A stretch of DNA of 64,000 bases. It comes from Clostridium tepidiprofundi DSM 19306 (lineage in GTDB: Bacteria; Bacillota; Clostridia; Clostridiales; Clostridiaceae). This document shows positions 34,693-46,329 of this stretch, one piece after another; the stretch's first letter is position 1, and the number at the start of each line of letters is the position of its first letter. Location of the stretch: assembly GCF_001594005.1 (NCBI RefSeq), contig NZ_LTBA01000012.1, positions 1 to 64,000 of the forward strand, read 5' to 3'. Under the pieces are notes generated by a model. The model was not told the origin of the DNA, made no database searches, and was given only the letters and a program-made list of their open reading frames with translations. A program made the position numbers and the translations under genes.

Positions 34693-35812
34693 CAAATCAA
34701 CAAATAAACCAGATAAGAGCAAGAAAATTGAGAGCACTAATCCTATCATTGAAGGATTAAAGAGACTTGCATTGCCTTTATTTTCAGTATTTTTGTCTAT
34801 GTTTATTGCAGTGTTTTTTGTTATGTGGGCTAAGCACTATTCAATAACTCAATATTTTACTGCAGTAGGAAAATTATTTAGTGTTGTTTGGGCAGGAAGT
34901 TTTGGAACTCCAAAGAGAGCTTTGAATTCACTTATTTATATTACACCACTTTTATTTACGGGTGTTGCAAATGCGGTTGCGTTTAAAACAGGATTATTCA
35001 ATATTGGTGTTGCAGGTCAGTTTGTTCTTGGAATGCTTGCAGCTGCTATTGTAGGAATAATACCTGGATTAAGTCCAATAATACACATACCTTTAATAAT
35101 AATTGCAGGTGCTATTGCGGGTGGATTTTGGGGTGCAATACCTGGATACTTAAAGGCTAAAATTGGTACAAATGAAGTAGTTAACACTATAATGATGAAC
35201 TATATAGCGTTATATTTTGTCAATTGGGTTATACTTAGAACAGTTTTTACTGTAAAAGGTGAAGCGGCTACAGCTGTAATTCAGAAGAGCGCACAACTTA
35301 CTAGATTTGCTCCTGATATGAGCAGAGCAAGTTTTGGTATATTTGTTGCACTTGCATGTGCTATTTTTATATATTGGTTACTATGGAAAACATCAATTGG
35401 TTATGAAATCAGAGCTGTTGGATTGAGTCCTTTTGCAGCAGAGTATGGTGGTATAAATATTGCTAAGAATACTGTATTAGCTATGCTTATTTCGGGAGCT
35501 ATTGCGGGTATAGGCGGTGCTATGCATGTTTCAGGAACTATGCTTAGAATGAATGATATGACTTCACTTCCATCTTACGGTTTTGATGGTATAGCAGTTG
35601 CACTTTTAGCTAAAAGCAATCCAATAGGATGTATTGCGTCAGCAATATTATTTGGTGCTTTGAGAAGTAGTTCTACAACTCTTCAAATCAATGGAATACC
35701 TAAGGAAATCGTTTCTTTGATTCAAGGAGTAGTAATAATTTTTGTAGCTACAGACTATGTTTATAAATACATTGCTGAAAAGAGAAGAAAGGGGGCAATT
35801 ATTAATGGATAA
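34685..35812 (+). CDS. ABC transporter permease (nucleoside type), subunit 1
   Basis: 375-residue permease of the BPD_transp_2 family with eight to ten hydrophobic segments and the conserved VAFKTGLFNIGVAGQFVLG and GTNEVVNTIMMNYIALY motifs. The TTG start at 34685 overlaps the ATPase stop; AAGGAG lies just upstream. Its end overlaps the next permease by 8 bp, implying translational coupling. Confidence 0.93.
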   Translation: MSSKSTNKPDKSKKIESTNPIIEGLKRLALPLFSVFLSMFIAVFFVMWAKHYSITQYFTAVGKLFSVVWAGSFGTPKRALNSLIYITPLLFTGVANAVAFKTGLFNIGVAGQFVLGMLAAAIVGIIPGLSPIIHIPLIIIAGAIAGGFWGAIPGYLKAKIGTNEVVNTIMMNYIALYFVNWVILRTVFTVKGEAATAVIQKSAQLTRFAPDMSRASFGIFVALACAIFIYWLLWKTSIGYEIRAVGLSPFAAEYGGINIAKNTVLAMLISGAIAGIGGAMHVSGTMLRMNDMTSLPSYGFDGIAVALLAKSNPIGCIASAILFGALRSSSTTLQINGIPKEIVSLIQGVVIIFVATDYVYKYIAEKRRKGAIING

Positions 35813-36752
35813 AATAGCTTTTATTGTAGCACTATTAGCTGCTACACTTAGATTAGCTACCCCGTTGATTTTTGCTGGACTTGGAGGAGTTTTTTCTGAA
35901 AGAGCTGGCGTTGTTAATATTGGATTAGAAGGTATGATGACTATAGGTGCTTTCTTCGCAGTTTGGGGAACACATATAACTCATGGAAATTATTTTGTAG
36001 GAATATTAGCAGCAGTTATTGCAGCAGGAACTATTGCAGCATTACATGCTTTTCTATCAATAACGCTTAGAGCAGATCAGATTATATCAGGTACAGCTAT
36101 TAACTTATTTTCAACAGCATTTGCAAGCTTTTTGATATTTGTATTGTTTGAAGGAAAAGGTGGTCAAACTGACTCAGTAGGAGTTCTTCCATATTTACCA
36201 GGGGCAGTAACTAAGATGTTAAATAAAATTCCGGTAATTGGACCGCTTATCAATGGATTAAATTGGTTTGTTATTTTAGCAATAATTTTGGTATTTGTTT
36301 CGACATTTGTAATATTTAAGACTCCATTGGGACTAAGAATAAGATCGGTAGGGGAACACCCTAGTGCAGCTGATACTTTAGGTATAAGTGTATATGGAAT
36401 AAGATACCTTTGTGTAATTATTTCAGGAGTATTAGCTGGACTTGGAGGAGCAACATTGGCATTGAGTACGGCAGGTATATATAAAGAAGGTATGGTTGCT
36501 GGACGTGGATTTATAGCACTCGCGGCTATGATATTTGGTAATTGGAATCCTAAAGGAACTATGTGGGCATGTCTATTGTTTGGTTTTGCAGAGGCATTCC
36601 AAATTCAAGCACAAGGATTTGGATGGCATTTGCCAACGGAACTTTATTCATCTTTGCCATATATACTAACTATGCTTGCTTTAGCAGGTTTTGTTGGAAA
36701 AACTGTTCCACCATCAGCAGATGGTGTACCATATGAAAAAGGTAAACGTTAA
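35805..36752 (+). CDS. ABC transporter permease (nucleoside type), subunit 2
   Basis: 315-residue second permease, BPD_transp_2 family, with the N-terminal TPLIFAGLGGVFSERAGVVNIGLEGMM motif and GTAINLFSTAFASF. ATG at 35805 follows AAAGGGGGC and overlaps the previous gene's end. Together the four genes make one importer, probably for purine nucleosides. Confidence 0.93.
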   Translation: MDKIAFIVALLAATLRLATPLIFAGLGGVFSERAGVVNIGLEGMMTIGAFFAVWGTHITHGNYFVGILAAVIAAGTIAALHAFLSITLRADQIISGTAINLFSTAFASFLIFVLFEGKGGQTDSVGVLPYLPGAVTKMLNKIPVIGPLINGLNWFVILAIILVFVSTFVIFKTPLGLRIRSVGEHPSAADTLGISVYGIRYLCVIISGVLAGLGGATLALSTAGIYKEGMVAGRGFIALAAMIFGNWNPKGTMWACLLFGFAEAFQIQAQGFGWHLPTELYSSLPYILTMLALAGFVGKTVPPSADGVPYEKGKR

Positions 36753-36753
36753 T

Positions 36754-36785
36754 AAAAAAACTCAGCTTATTTGCTGAGTTTTTTT
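36754..36785 (+). terminator. Intrinsic terminator of the importer operon
   Basis: AAAAACTCAGC pairs with GCTGAGTTTTT around TTATTT, then Ts. Confidence 0.93.
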
Positions 36786-36837
36786 ATAATGAAAAATAAG
36801 AATTTTGTGATATAATTGTGTTGAAAGCAAAAAAGAA

Positions 36838-37180
36838 AAAAACTTTATTCAGAGAATAGGAAACTTTATTCAGAGAATAGTAAAGGTTGAAATTGCTACG
36901 CAATTTCTTTAAGACAAGACTGCCAGTTGGTCAGTGGGCTAGTTGTTAGTTAATGATAAAATCGTTACACGATTTTTGAATGCTATATAAAAATATTTAT
37001 TGATTGTGAGTATGTGGTGATTGAGTTGTAAATTTGTGCTAGTCGCCTAGCATCCTAGAATTGGAGACTAAACAGAAGTTGCCAATCACTAAAGCAGATT
37101 GTTACCTTGATAGAGATTAGAGATTGGGGATTGGAGACTGGAGACTAGAGATTAGCCCTACTACCTGATTTTAGAGCCTA
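36838..37180. repeat. Mosaic intergenic repeats upstream of rpoN
   Basis: Three modules are present. ACTTTATTCAGAGAATAG is duplicated at 36842 and 36864. A 75-bp stretch at 36869-36943 matches 10533-10608. AATCGTTACACGATT at 36961-36975 matches 10437-10451. From 37081 a segment matches 28849-28894 and passes into imperfect 7-bp AGAGATT/GGAGACT arrays (37110-37165). No ORF is seen in 36786-37200. Confidence 0.75.
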
Positions 37181-37210
37181 GAATATATACTGAACATGAG
37201 GGTGATATTT

Positions 37211-38575
37211 ATGAAAATGGAATTTGGACTTCATTTAACTCAACAACAAAAATTAGTTATGACTCAACAAATGCAACTTTCGGTAAAGATTTTGCAAATG
37301 TCGGCTTATGAATTAAACCAGTACATAGATAAGGAAATTTTAGAAAATCCAGTAATAGATTTTCAATGCAATGAAAGTAATAAGGAAGCATTTGATTATA
37401 AAAATTTGATTAAATATTTTGAATATAATAGAAATACATATGTTAATGAAAACAATGGAGAAGAAAAAATATCACCGTTTAATTTTATTACATTAAAAAA
37501 AACATTGAAAGAGTCTTTGAAAGAGCAGTTGCTGTATCTTAATACTGATGAAAATATGAAAAAGATTTGCGTATATGTTATTGAAAGCCTAGATGAAAGG
37601 GGTTATCTCGGCAGTACAGTTGATGAAATAGCGAGTGAACTTGGGGTGTCTGTGCAAAAAACTGAAAAGGCTATAAGTATAGTACAAGGTTTTGAGCCAT
37701 GTGGTGTTGCAGCAAGAGATATAAAAGAGTGTTTAAAAATTCAACTTAAGAATAAAGGTATAATTGATGACAAAATTTATTTTATAGTTGATAATTGTTT
37801 GGAATATTTAGCTAATAATAAATATGCACAGATGGCCAAAAAACTTAATATAACCACAAAGAAAGCTCAAGAATATGGAGATATTATAAAATCACTAGAA
37901 CCGAAACCATCTCGTGGATTTTATAATGGAGAAGAAACAAAATATATAGTACCGGATGCTTATATAAATAAAATAGGTGATGAGTATTATATAATTATGA
38001 ATGATGATATAATTCCTAAATTAAATATTAATTCAAAATATAAGCAAATTATCAATTCATCTAAAACTGAATATGACGATGAAATTGTTGATTATGTAAA
38101 AAACAAAATAAATAGTGCTATTTTTTTAATAAAAAGTATAGAACATAGAAAAAATACACTTTATACAGTATTGCAAGAAATTATAAAAATTCAAAAAGAC
38201 TATTTCGATTATGGAAGCAGTTACCTAAAACCAATGACATTAAAGGACATATCTGATGCAATAGGAATTCATGAATCGACAGTAAGTAGAGCTATAAAGG
38301 ATAAATATATTCGTACAAATAACACTACTATAAAAATAAAAGATTTATTTACAGCGGGAATATATTCAAGAAATGGTGGCGAAAGCATATCAAGAACGAG
38401 CGTAAAAGGAATGATAGAAGATATTATAAACAAGGAAGATAAAAGGAAACCACTATCAGATGAAAAAATCAGCAGAATATTAAAAGAAAAAAATATGAAT
38501 ATTTCAAGAAGAACTGTTACGAAATATAGGGAAGAATTGGGAATCGTGTCATCAAGTAAGAGAAGAAGGTATTAG
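37211..38575 (+). CDS. rpoN: RNA polymerase sigma-54 factor
   Basis: 454 residues. The N-terminal glutamine-rich activator-interaction region is LTQQQKLVMTQQMQLSVKILQMSAYEL. The core-binding domain is in the middle. The C-terminal part has the helix-turn-helix (MTLKDISDAIGIHESTVSRAIKDKYI) and the RpoN box ISRRTVTKYREELGI near residue 435. ATG at 37211 follows GAGGGTGAT; the ATG at 37196 precedes that site. The rpoN-cggR-gap order is seen in other clostridia. It serves sigma-54 promoters with enhancer-binding proteins encoded elsewhere. Confidence 0.96.
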   Translation: MKMEFGLHLTQQQKLVMTQQMQLSVKILQMSAYELNQYIDKEILENPVIDFQCNESNKEAFDYKNLIKYFEYNRNTYVNENNGEEKISPFNFITLKKTLKESLKEQLLYLNTDENMKKICVYVIESLDERGYLGSTVDEIASELGVSVQKTEKAISIVQGFEPCGVAARDIKECLKIQLKNKGIIDDKIYFIVDNCLEYLANNKYAQMAKKLNITTKKAQEYGDIIKSLEPKPSRGFYNGEETKYIVPDAYINKIGDEYYIIMNDDIIPKLNINSKYKQIINSSKTEYDDEIVDYVKNKINSAIFLIKSIEHRKNTLYTVLQEIIKIQKDYFDYGSSYLKPMTLKDISDAIGIHESTVSRAIKDKYIRTNNTTIKIKDLFTAGIYSRNGGESISRTSVKGMIEDIINKEDKRKPLSDEKISRILKEKNMNISRRTVTKYREELGIVSSSKRRRY

Positions 38576-38622
38576 ATAACTAAGATTTTTGTATAATTTT
38601 GAGCAATTTTTGAATTTTTTAT

Positions 38623-38650
38623 TTGAAAAATTTCAAAAAAGGTTTATAAT
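38623..38650 (+). promoter_or_regulatory. Promoter of the cggR-glycolytic operon
   Basis: TTGAAA (38623-38628), 16-bp spacer, TATAAT (38645-38650), placing the transcription start inside the CggR-like operator. Confidence 0.75.
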
Positions 38651-38653
38651 ATA

Positions 38654-38695
38654 CGTGGGAGCAAAAAATGATATGGTGGACAAACTTGTCCCACG
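38654..38695 (+). promoter_or_regulatory. CggR-type operator
   Basis: CGTGGGA (38654-38660) and TCCCACG (38689-38695) are perfect inverted arms flanking GCAAAAAATGATATGGTGGA and CAAACTTG. The GGGA-N-AAAAA...GGxGGAC arrangement resembles the Bacillus gapA operon operator. Position just after the -10 fits roadblock repression relieved by fructose-1,6-bisphosphate. Confidence 0.75.
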
Positions 38696-38705
38696 AGGTG
38701 TTCAA

Positions 38706-39758
38706 ATGGACGAATTGCTTAAATTTCAGAAAAAGATAGTGCCTGAATTGGTAGAGTTACTTGAACTAAGATATAACATTTTGAAAACAATTTATTATTA
38801 TCAGCCTATTGGGCGAAGAATGTTATCAAGTATTCTAAATTTGGGAGAGAGATGCATAAGAAATGAAATAAAGTTTTTAAAAGAAGCAGAACTCATAAGT
38901 ATAAATAATTTAGGCATGTTTATAAATCCTGAAGGCGAAGAAATAATTATTAAACTCAAGAAATTTTTATATGAGTTAAATGGATTAAGTGAACTTGAAA
39001 GTGATCTACGCAAGTATTTACATATAAAAAAGGTATTTGTTGTTCCTGGTGACTTAGATAATGATAAGACAGTTTTAAAAGATATGGGAAAAGTTGCTAG
39101 TGACTATTTAAAAACTATTTTGCGAGATGATATCGTAATTTCTATTACTGGTGGCTCTAGTGTAAGAGAAATAGCTGATAGTATGCAGAAGTGTAGCAAG
39201 TACAAAAACATATTAATACTGCCAGCTAGAGGTGGTATAGGGAGAAATGTCGATATTCAGTCAAATACCATAGCAGCAAATTTGGCTCATAAAATAAATG
39301 CTAATTATAAATTGCTTCATGTTCCAGACAATTTAAGTTATAATGCGCTTGAAGCTATATTAAAAGAAAAGAATATTGTCGATATAGTGAACAAAATAAG
39401 AAATAGTGATGTTTTGATTTTTGGTATTGGAAGAGCTGAAGAAATGGCAAAAAGAAGAGGAATGCCAGATGAATTAATCTGTGAGATATTAAGCAAAGGT
39501 GCTGTAGGTGAGGCGTTTGGACATTATTTCAACGATGAAGGTGAAATAGTATATTACACGCCGACAATTGGTATAAAAAATCAAGATACCAAGAATATAG
39601 CTATTTTGATTGCGATAGCAGGAGGTAAAAGTAAGGCTAAAGCGATAATAAGCACAGAAATAGATAGAACAGAAAGTGTTTTAATAACAGATCAGGGTGC
39701 AGCACAAGAAATTGTTAGGATAATTAAAAATAAACTAGATAATAATATAACTGAGTGA
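38706..39758 (+). CDS. cggR: Central glycolytic genes regulator, SorC/DeoR family
   Basis: 350-residue repressor. The N-terminal winged helix (PIGRRMLSSILNLGERCIRNEIKFLKEAELI) aligns with CggR, and the C-terminal SorC sugar-phosphate-binding domain carries ISITGGSSVREIADSM and GRAEEMAKRRGM. In the family fructose-1,6-bisphosphate lifts repression of the downstream glycolytic genes. ATG at 38706 (MDELLKFQKKIVPEL) follows GAGGTG and matches the usual CggR N-terminus; the longer frame to 38589 would run through the promoter and operator. Confidence 0.95.
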   Translation: MDELLKFQKKIVPELVELLELRYNILKTIYYYQPIGRRMLSSILNLGERCIRNEIKFLKEAELISINNLGMFINPEGEEIIIKLKKFLYELNGLSELESDLRKYLHIKKVFVVPGDLDNDKTVLKDMGKVASDYLKTILRDDIVISITGGSSVREIADSMQKCSKYKNILILPARGGIGRNVDIQSNTIAANLAHKINANYKLLHVPDNLSYNALEAILKEKNIVDIVNKIRNSDVLIFGIGRAEEMAKRRGMPDELICEILSKGAVGEAFGHYFNDEGEIVYYTPTIGIKNQDTKNIAILIAIAGGKSKAKAIISTEIDRTESVLITDQGAAQEIVRIIKNKLDNNITE

Positions 39759-39773
39759 TTAAAATTATTTTAA

Positions 39774-40814
<1,041 letters not shown>

Positions 40815-41006
40815 TTTTTGGGCTACAAATATAGGTAGCTAACGATTACCTAAAAGCATTAGGTTCAAATTTAACGCAACTAGCAAAAGTCTCCCATTTT
40901 CTATAAGTGGGAGATGAATGCGTAAAAGACAACTTGCTCTATTGGGAGTATTGACCAAGAAGCCTCCACTTCAACAAAGTAAGTGGAGGGTAGTTCATAA
41001 GTATTT
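40815..41006 (+). mobile_element. IS200/IS605-like right end with omega-RNA-like hairpins, no transposase
   Basis: Non-coding insert between gap and pgk. TCTCCCA (40890-40896) pairs with TGGGAGA (40908-40914), followed by TGAATGCG. Then CCTCCACTT (40963-40971) pairs with AAGTGGAGG (40981-40989), followed by GTAGTTCAT. This order (hairpin, GATGAATGCG, then terminal hairpin and GTAGTTCA) resembles the 3' ends and guide-RNA scaffolds of tnpB-bearing IS605-group elements as I recall them. No tnpA or tnpB frame is present, so it is a remnant or a transposase-less passenger. Confidence 0.55.
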
Positions 41007-41028
41007 AACTTTAAGGAGCTGGTAGTAT

Positions 41029-42225
41029 ATGAAATTTAATAAAAAAACTATTGAGGATATAGAAGTTAAAGGTAAAAAAGTTTTGGTTAGATGTGATTTT
41101 AATGTGCCAATAAAAAATGGCGTTATTACAGATGAAAATAGATTAGTTGGTGCACTTCCTACAATAAAGTATTTAATTAATGAAGGCGCAAAAGTAATAT
41201 TATGTTCTCATTTAGGTAAACCAAAAGGAGAGCCAAAACCAGAATTATCGCTTTTACCTGTATCAAAGCGTTTATCAGAAATGCTTTGTAAAGAAGTAGT
41301 TTTTGCAGCTGATGATAATGTCGTTGGTGAAAATGCAATAAAAGCTGTAGAAAGTATGAAAGATGGAGATGTTGTTTTACTTCAAAATACAAGATATAGA
41401 AAAGAAGAAACAAAAAATGGAGATGAGTTTTCAAAGGATTTAGCATCTTTAGCAGAAATATATGTAAATGATGCGTTTGGTACAGCTCACAGGGCACATT
41501 GTTCTACTGTTGGAGTTACTAAATATGTAGATACTTGTGTATGTGGATATTTAATTCAGAAAGAAATTAAATTCCTAGGTGAAGCAGTAGAAAATCCTAA
41601 AAAGCCATTTGTAGCAATATTAGGTGGTGCAAAGGTTTCTGATAAAATAAATGTTATTAATAACTTGCTTGATAAGGTTGATACTTTGATTATTGGTGGA
41701 GGTATGGCATATACTTTCCTTAAAGCAAAAGGATATTCAATTGGTAAATCTTTATTAGAAGAAGATAAGATGCAATATTCTTTAGATATGATTAAAAAGG
41801 CAGAAGAAAAGGGAGTTAAATTACTTTTACCAGTTGATCATGTAGTTGGAAAGGAATTTAATGAAAATACTACACCTGTTGTAACGGAAGATGAGAATAT
41901 AGGCGATGAATATATGGGATTAGATATCGGTCCTAAGACAGCTGAATTATATGAGAATGCAGTTAAAAATGCTAAGACTGTAGTATGGAATGGACCAATG
42001 GGTGTATTTGAATTTGAGAATTTTGCAAAAGGAACAATAGCTGTCGCAAAAGCATTAGCAGAATCTGATGCAACTACAGTAATAGGCGGAGGAGATAGTG
42101 CTGCAGCAGTAAATCAATTAGGATTTGGTGATAGAATGACTCATATTTCAACAGGTGGAGGAGCATCCCTTGAATTCTTAGAAGGAAAAGAACTTCCAGG
42201 CATAGCTGCTCTTAATGATAAGTAG
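41029..42225 (+). CDS. pgk: Phosphoglycerate kinase
   Basis: 398 residues, full length. N-terminal substrate-binding [11 protein letters not shown] and SHLGKPKG motifs; C-terminal nucleotide-binding [21 protein letters not shown] and [13 protein letters not shown]. Makes ATP from 1,3-bisphosphoglycerate. AAGGAG precedes the ATG. Separated from gap by the 190-bp insert but otherwise in the standard operon order. Confidence 0.98.
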   Translation: MKFNKKTIEDIEVKGKKVLVRCDFNVPIKNGVITDENRLVGALPTIKYLINEGAKVILCSHLGKPKGEPKPELSLLPVSKRLSEMLCKEVVFAADDNVVGENAIKAVESMKDGDVVLLQNTRYRKEETKNGDEFSKDLASLAEIYVNDAFGTAHRAHCSTVGVTKYVDTCVCGYLIQKEIKFLGEAVENPKKPFVAILGGAKVSDKINVINNLLDKVDTLIIGGGMAYTFLKAKGYSIGKSLLEEDKMQYSLDMIKKAEEKGVKLLLPVDHVVGKEFNENTTPVVTEDENIGDEYMGLDIGPKTAELYENAVKNAKTVVWNGPMGVFEFENFAKGTIAVAKALAESDATTVIGGGDSAAAVNQLGFGDRMTHISTGGGASLEFLEGKELPGIAALNDK

Positions 42226-42245
42226 AGTGAAAGGAAGTGTATTAA

Positions 42246-42992
42246 GTGAGGAAACCTATAATAGCAGGAAATTGGAAAATGAATAAAACTCCAAGTGAAG
42301 CTGCTAAATTAATAGAAGAATTAAAAGAGAAAGTTAAAGATGCTAAGTGTGAAGTTATAATATGTCCATCTTTTGTTTGCTTAGATGCAGCTATCAAAGC
42401 GGCAGATGGAACTAATATTAAAATTGGTGCTCAAAATATGTATTTCGAAGAAAATGGTGCATATACAGGAGAGATTTCACCAGTTATGCTTGGTGAAATG
42501 AATGTTGAGTATGTTATTATCGGTCATAGTGAAAGAAGACAGTATTTTAATGAAACTGATGAAACTGTTAATAAAAAGGTGAAAAAGGCATTTGAACATA
42601 ATATTACTCCAATTCTATGTGTTGGAGAAACACTATATGAAAGAGAGAATAACATTACTGAAGAAATTATAGGAAAGCAAATTAAACTTGATTTAGTAGG
42701 CTTAACTAATGAACAGGTTTCAAGAATCGTAGTTGCTTATGAGCCAATATGGGCAATTGGAACAGGCAAAACTGCAACTGCTGAACAAGCAAATGAAACT
42801 ATAAGCTATATTAGAAGTGTTATAAGCAAAATGTATGATTCCGAAACAGCAGAGAAAGTTAGGATATTATATGGTGGTTCAGTAAAACCAGCTACAATAA
42901 AGGGACAGATGGAACAGTCAGATATAGATGGAGGACTTGTTGGTGGAGCAAGTTTAAAAGCAGAGGATTTTGCTGCAATAGTAAATTATTAG
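42246..42992 (+). CDS. tpiA: Triosephosphate isomerase
   Basis: 248-residue TIM barrel. NWKMNKT near the N-terminus includes the active-site Lys; the catalytic His is in [12 protein letters not shown] and Glu in [15 protein letters not shown] (loop 6 follows). GTG start at 42246 after AAAGGAAG, 20 bp past pgk. Confidence 0.98.
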   Translation: MRKPIIAGNWKMNKTPSEAAKLIEELKEKVKDAKCEVIICPSFVCLDAAIKAADGTNIKIGAQNMYFEENGAYTGEISPVMLGEMNVEYVIIGHSERRQYFNETDETVNKKVKKAFEHNITPILCVGETLYERENNITEEIIGKQIKLDLVGLTNEQVSRIVVAYEPIWAIGTGKTATAEQANETISYIRSVISKMYDSETAEKVRILYGGSVKPATIKGQMEQSDIDGGLVGGASLKAEDFAAIVNY

Positions 42993-43026
42993 TATATGCA
43001 ATGTAGAGGGCAGGAGGGAAAATAGC

Positions 43027-44559
43027 ATGGCAAAAAAACCTGTTTTGTTAATGATTTTAGATGGTTTAGGAATTTCGAATTATGAGGATGGTAACGCTGT
43101 AAAAACTGCTAACATGCCTAATTATGATTATTTTTACAATAATTACCCAAAGACTAGGCTAGGAGCGAGCGGATTAAGTGTTGGGCTTCCTGAGGGACAA
43201 ATGGGAAATTCAGAGGTTGGTCATTTGAATATAGGAGCTGGTAGAATCATATATCAGGCTCTTACAAAAATATCAAAAGAAATTGATGAAGGTGATTTTT
43301 TCAAGAGTAAAGCTTTGAATGCTGCAGTTAATAATGCACTTGAAAATAATTCATCTATACATTTAATGGGTCTTTTATCAGATGGAGGAGTTCATTCTCA
43401 TATAGAGCATTTGAAGGCATTGATTAAGTTAGCAAAGGAAAAAGGAGTCAAAAAGGTCTTTTTGCATGCATTTTTAGATGGAAGAGATGTACCTCCTAAG
43501 TCAGCTAAAAAGTATTTAGAAGAAATAGAACAATACATGAAAGAATTAGGTATAGGTGAGATAGCGACTGTTTCTGGCAGATACTACGCTATGGATAGAG
43601 ATAATAGATGGGAAAGAGTTGAATTAGCGTACAATGTATTGGTTAAAGGAGAAGGTGAGACGGCTTCATCTGCTCTTGAGGCGGTAGAGAATGCTTATCA
43701 TGACAATAAAACTGATGAATTTGTATTACCAACTGTTATTTTGAAAGATGGAAAAGCTACTAGTAAAATTCAAAATAAAGATTCAGTAGTATTCTTTAAT
43801 TTTAGGCCAGATAGAGCAAGAGAAATAACAAGGGCATTAAATGATAAAGTATTTGATGGATTTAAAAGAGAAAGTCTTGATTTGCTCTATGTTTGCATGA
43901 CGCAGTATGATAAAACAATTGAAGATGTGTTAATAGCATATCCGCCAGAAAGTTATAAAAATACTTTGGGTGAATATGTGAGTTCATTAGGTAAAAGGCA
44001 ATTGAGGATTGCAGAAACTGAAAAATATGCACATGTTACATTCTTCTTCAATGGAGGTGTTGAAAAACCAAATCCAAATGAAGATAGAATACTTATAAAT
44101 TCTCCAAAAGTAGCTACATATGATTTAAAACCTGAAATGAGTGCATATGAAGTTACTGAAAAGTTAATGGATAGTTTGAATAAGGATATATATGATTTGA
44201 TAATACTAAATTATGCGAATCCTGATATGGTTGGACATACGGGTGTTTTTGAAGCAGCAGTTAAAGCACTTGAGGCGGTTGATGAATGTCTAGGAAAAGT
44301 TGTTAATAAAGTTTTAGAAATGGATGGAACCGTATTTATTACAGCAGATCATGGAAATTGCGAACAGATGATTGACTATTCAAATGGTAAGCCTATGACT
44401 GCACATACATCGAATGAGGTACCGTTCATTTATGTGTCTAAGGATGCAAAGAAACTTAGAGATGAAGGAATATTGGCGGATATAGCACCAACTATATTAG
44501 AAGAAATGGAATTAGAAGTACCTAAAGAAATGACAGGAAAGTCACTTATTTGTGGTTAA
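43027..44559 (+). CDS. gpmI: 2,3-bisphosphoglycerate-independent phosphoglycerate mutase
   Basis: 510 residues, alkaline-phosphatase superfamily, Mn2+-dependent. The nucleophile Ser is in QMGNSEVGHLNIGAG (about residue 62), with metal ligands in DGLG, VISH-like DGRDVPP and ITADHGNCEQM. Interconverts 3- and 2-phosphoglycerate. CAGGAGGG precedes the ATG, 34 bp past tpiA. Confidence 0.98.
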   Translation: MAKKPVLLMILDGLGISNYEDGNAVKTANMPNYDYFYNNYPKTRLGASGLSVGLPEGQMGNSEVGHLNIGAGRIIYQALTKISKEIDEGDFFKSKALNAAVNNALENNSSIHLMGLLSDGGVHSHIEHLKALIKLAKEKGVKKVFLHAFLDGRDVPPKSAKKYLEEIEQYMKELGIGEIATVSGRYYAMDRDNRWERVELAYNVLVKGEGETASSALEAVENAYHDNKTDEFVLPTVILKDGKATSKIQNKDSVVFFNFRPDRAREITRALNDKVFDGFKRESLDLLYVCMTQYDKTIEDVLIAYPPESYKNTLGEYVSSLGKRQLRIAETEKYAHVTFFFNGGVEKPNPNEDRILINSPKVATYDLKPEMSAYEVTEKLMDSLNKDIYDLIILNYANPDMVGHTGVFEAAVKALEAVDECLGKVVNKVLEMDGTVFITADHGNCEQMIDYSNGKPMTAHTSNEVPFIYVSKDAKKLRDEGILADIAPTILEEMELEVPKEMTGKSLICG

Positions 44560-44602
44560 AAATCTATATTTCTAAATTAATATCAATGAAATATAGAATT
44601 AA

Positions 44603-45928
<1,326 letters not shown>

Positions 45929-45940
45929 TACAGTTTTACC

Positions 45941-45976
45941 AAAAGGAGAAGATATTTTAAATTTTCTCCTTTTTTA
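45941..45976 (+). terminator. Terminator of the glycolytic operon
   Basis: AAAAGGAGAA (45941-45950) pairs with TTCTCCTTTT (45964-45973), then Ts. Confidence 0.9.
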
Positions 45977-46000
45977 GAGTATATTATTTTTCCCTTAACG

Positions 46001-46046
46001 TTGTAAATTATAATTTAGTGTGCTAAAATAAGCTTATAATTTACAA
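46001..46046. promoter_or_regulatory. Perfect 13-bp inverted repeat upstream of secG
   Basis: TTGTAAATTATAA (46001-46013) and its complement (46034-46046) are 20 bp apart and both contain -10-like TATAAT sequences. It may overlap the secG promoter and act as an operator. Confidence 0.5.
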
Positions 46047-46072
46047 AGAATTAAAAAATAGGAGGGGACAGA

Positions 46073-46300
46073 ATGAGAACATTTTTAGTTGTTTTATTAG
46101 TTATTGTTTCTTTAACAATGATAGTTGCAATAATGCTTCAACCGACAAAGTCTGATGGTATAAATAGTTTGATTTCTGGTGGAAATCAAAATTATTTTGC
46201 AAAAAATAGAATCAAAACCAGAGAAACTATGTTGGCAAGAATAACTGTAGTTACATCTGTATTATTTGCGATTATTGTTATGGCAATTAATTTGATGTAG
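46073..46300 (+). CDS. secG: Preprotein translocase subunit SecG
   Basis: 75 residues with two membrane helices (FLVVLLVIVSLTMIVAIMLQ and ARITVVTSVLFAIIVMAINLM) joined by a loop with the GGNQNYFAKNRIKT motif typical of SecG. Accessory subunit of SecYEG. AGGAGGGGAC precedes the ATG. Placement after eno is common in Firmicutes. Confidence 0.93.
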   Translation: MRTFLVVLLVIVSLTMIVAIMLQPTKSDGINSLISGGNQNYFAKNRIKTRETMLARITVVTSVLFAIIVMAINLM

Positions 46301-46329
46301 TAATGTAGTAATAGGGAGGCACGGTAAAA

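Noticed and set aside
38589-38705. Extended N-terminus of CggR
   Set aside because: These codons overlap the promoter and operator and lack a ribosome site; the family N-terminus begins at the ATG at 38706.
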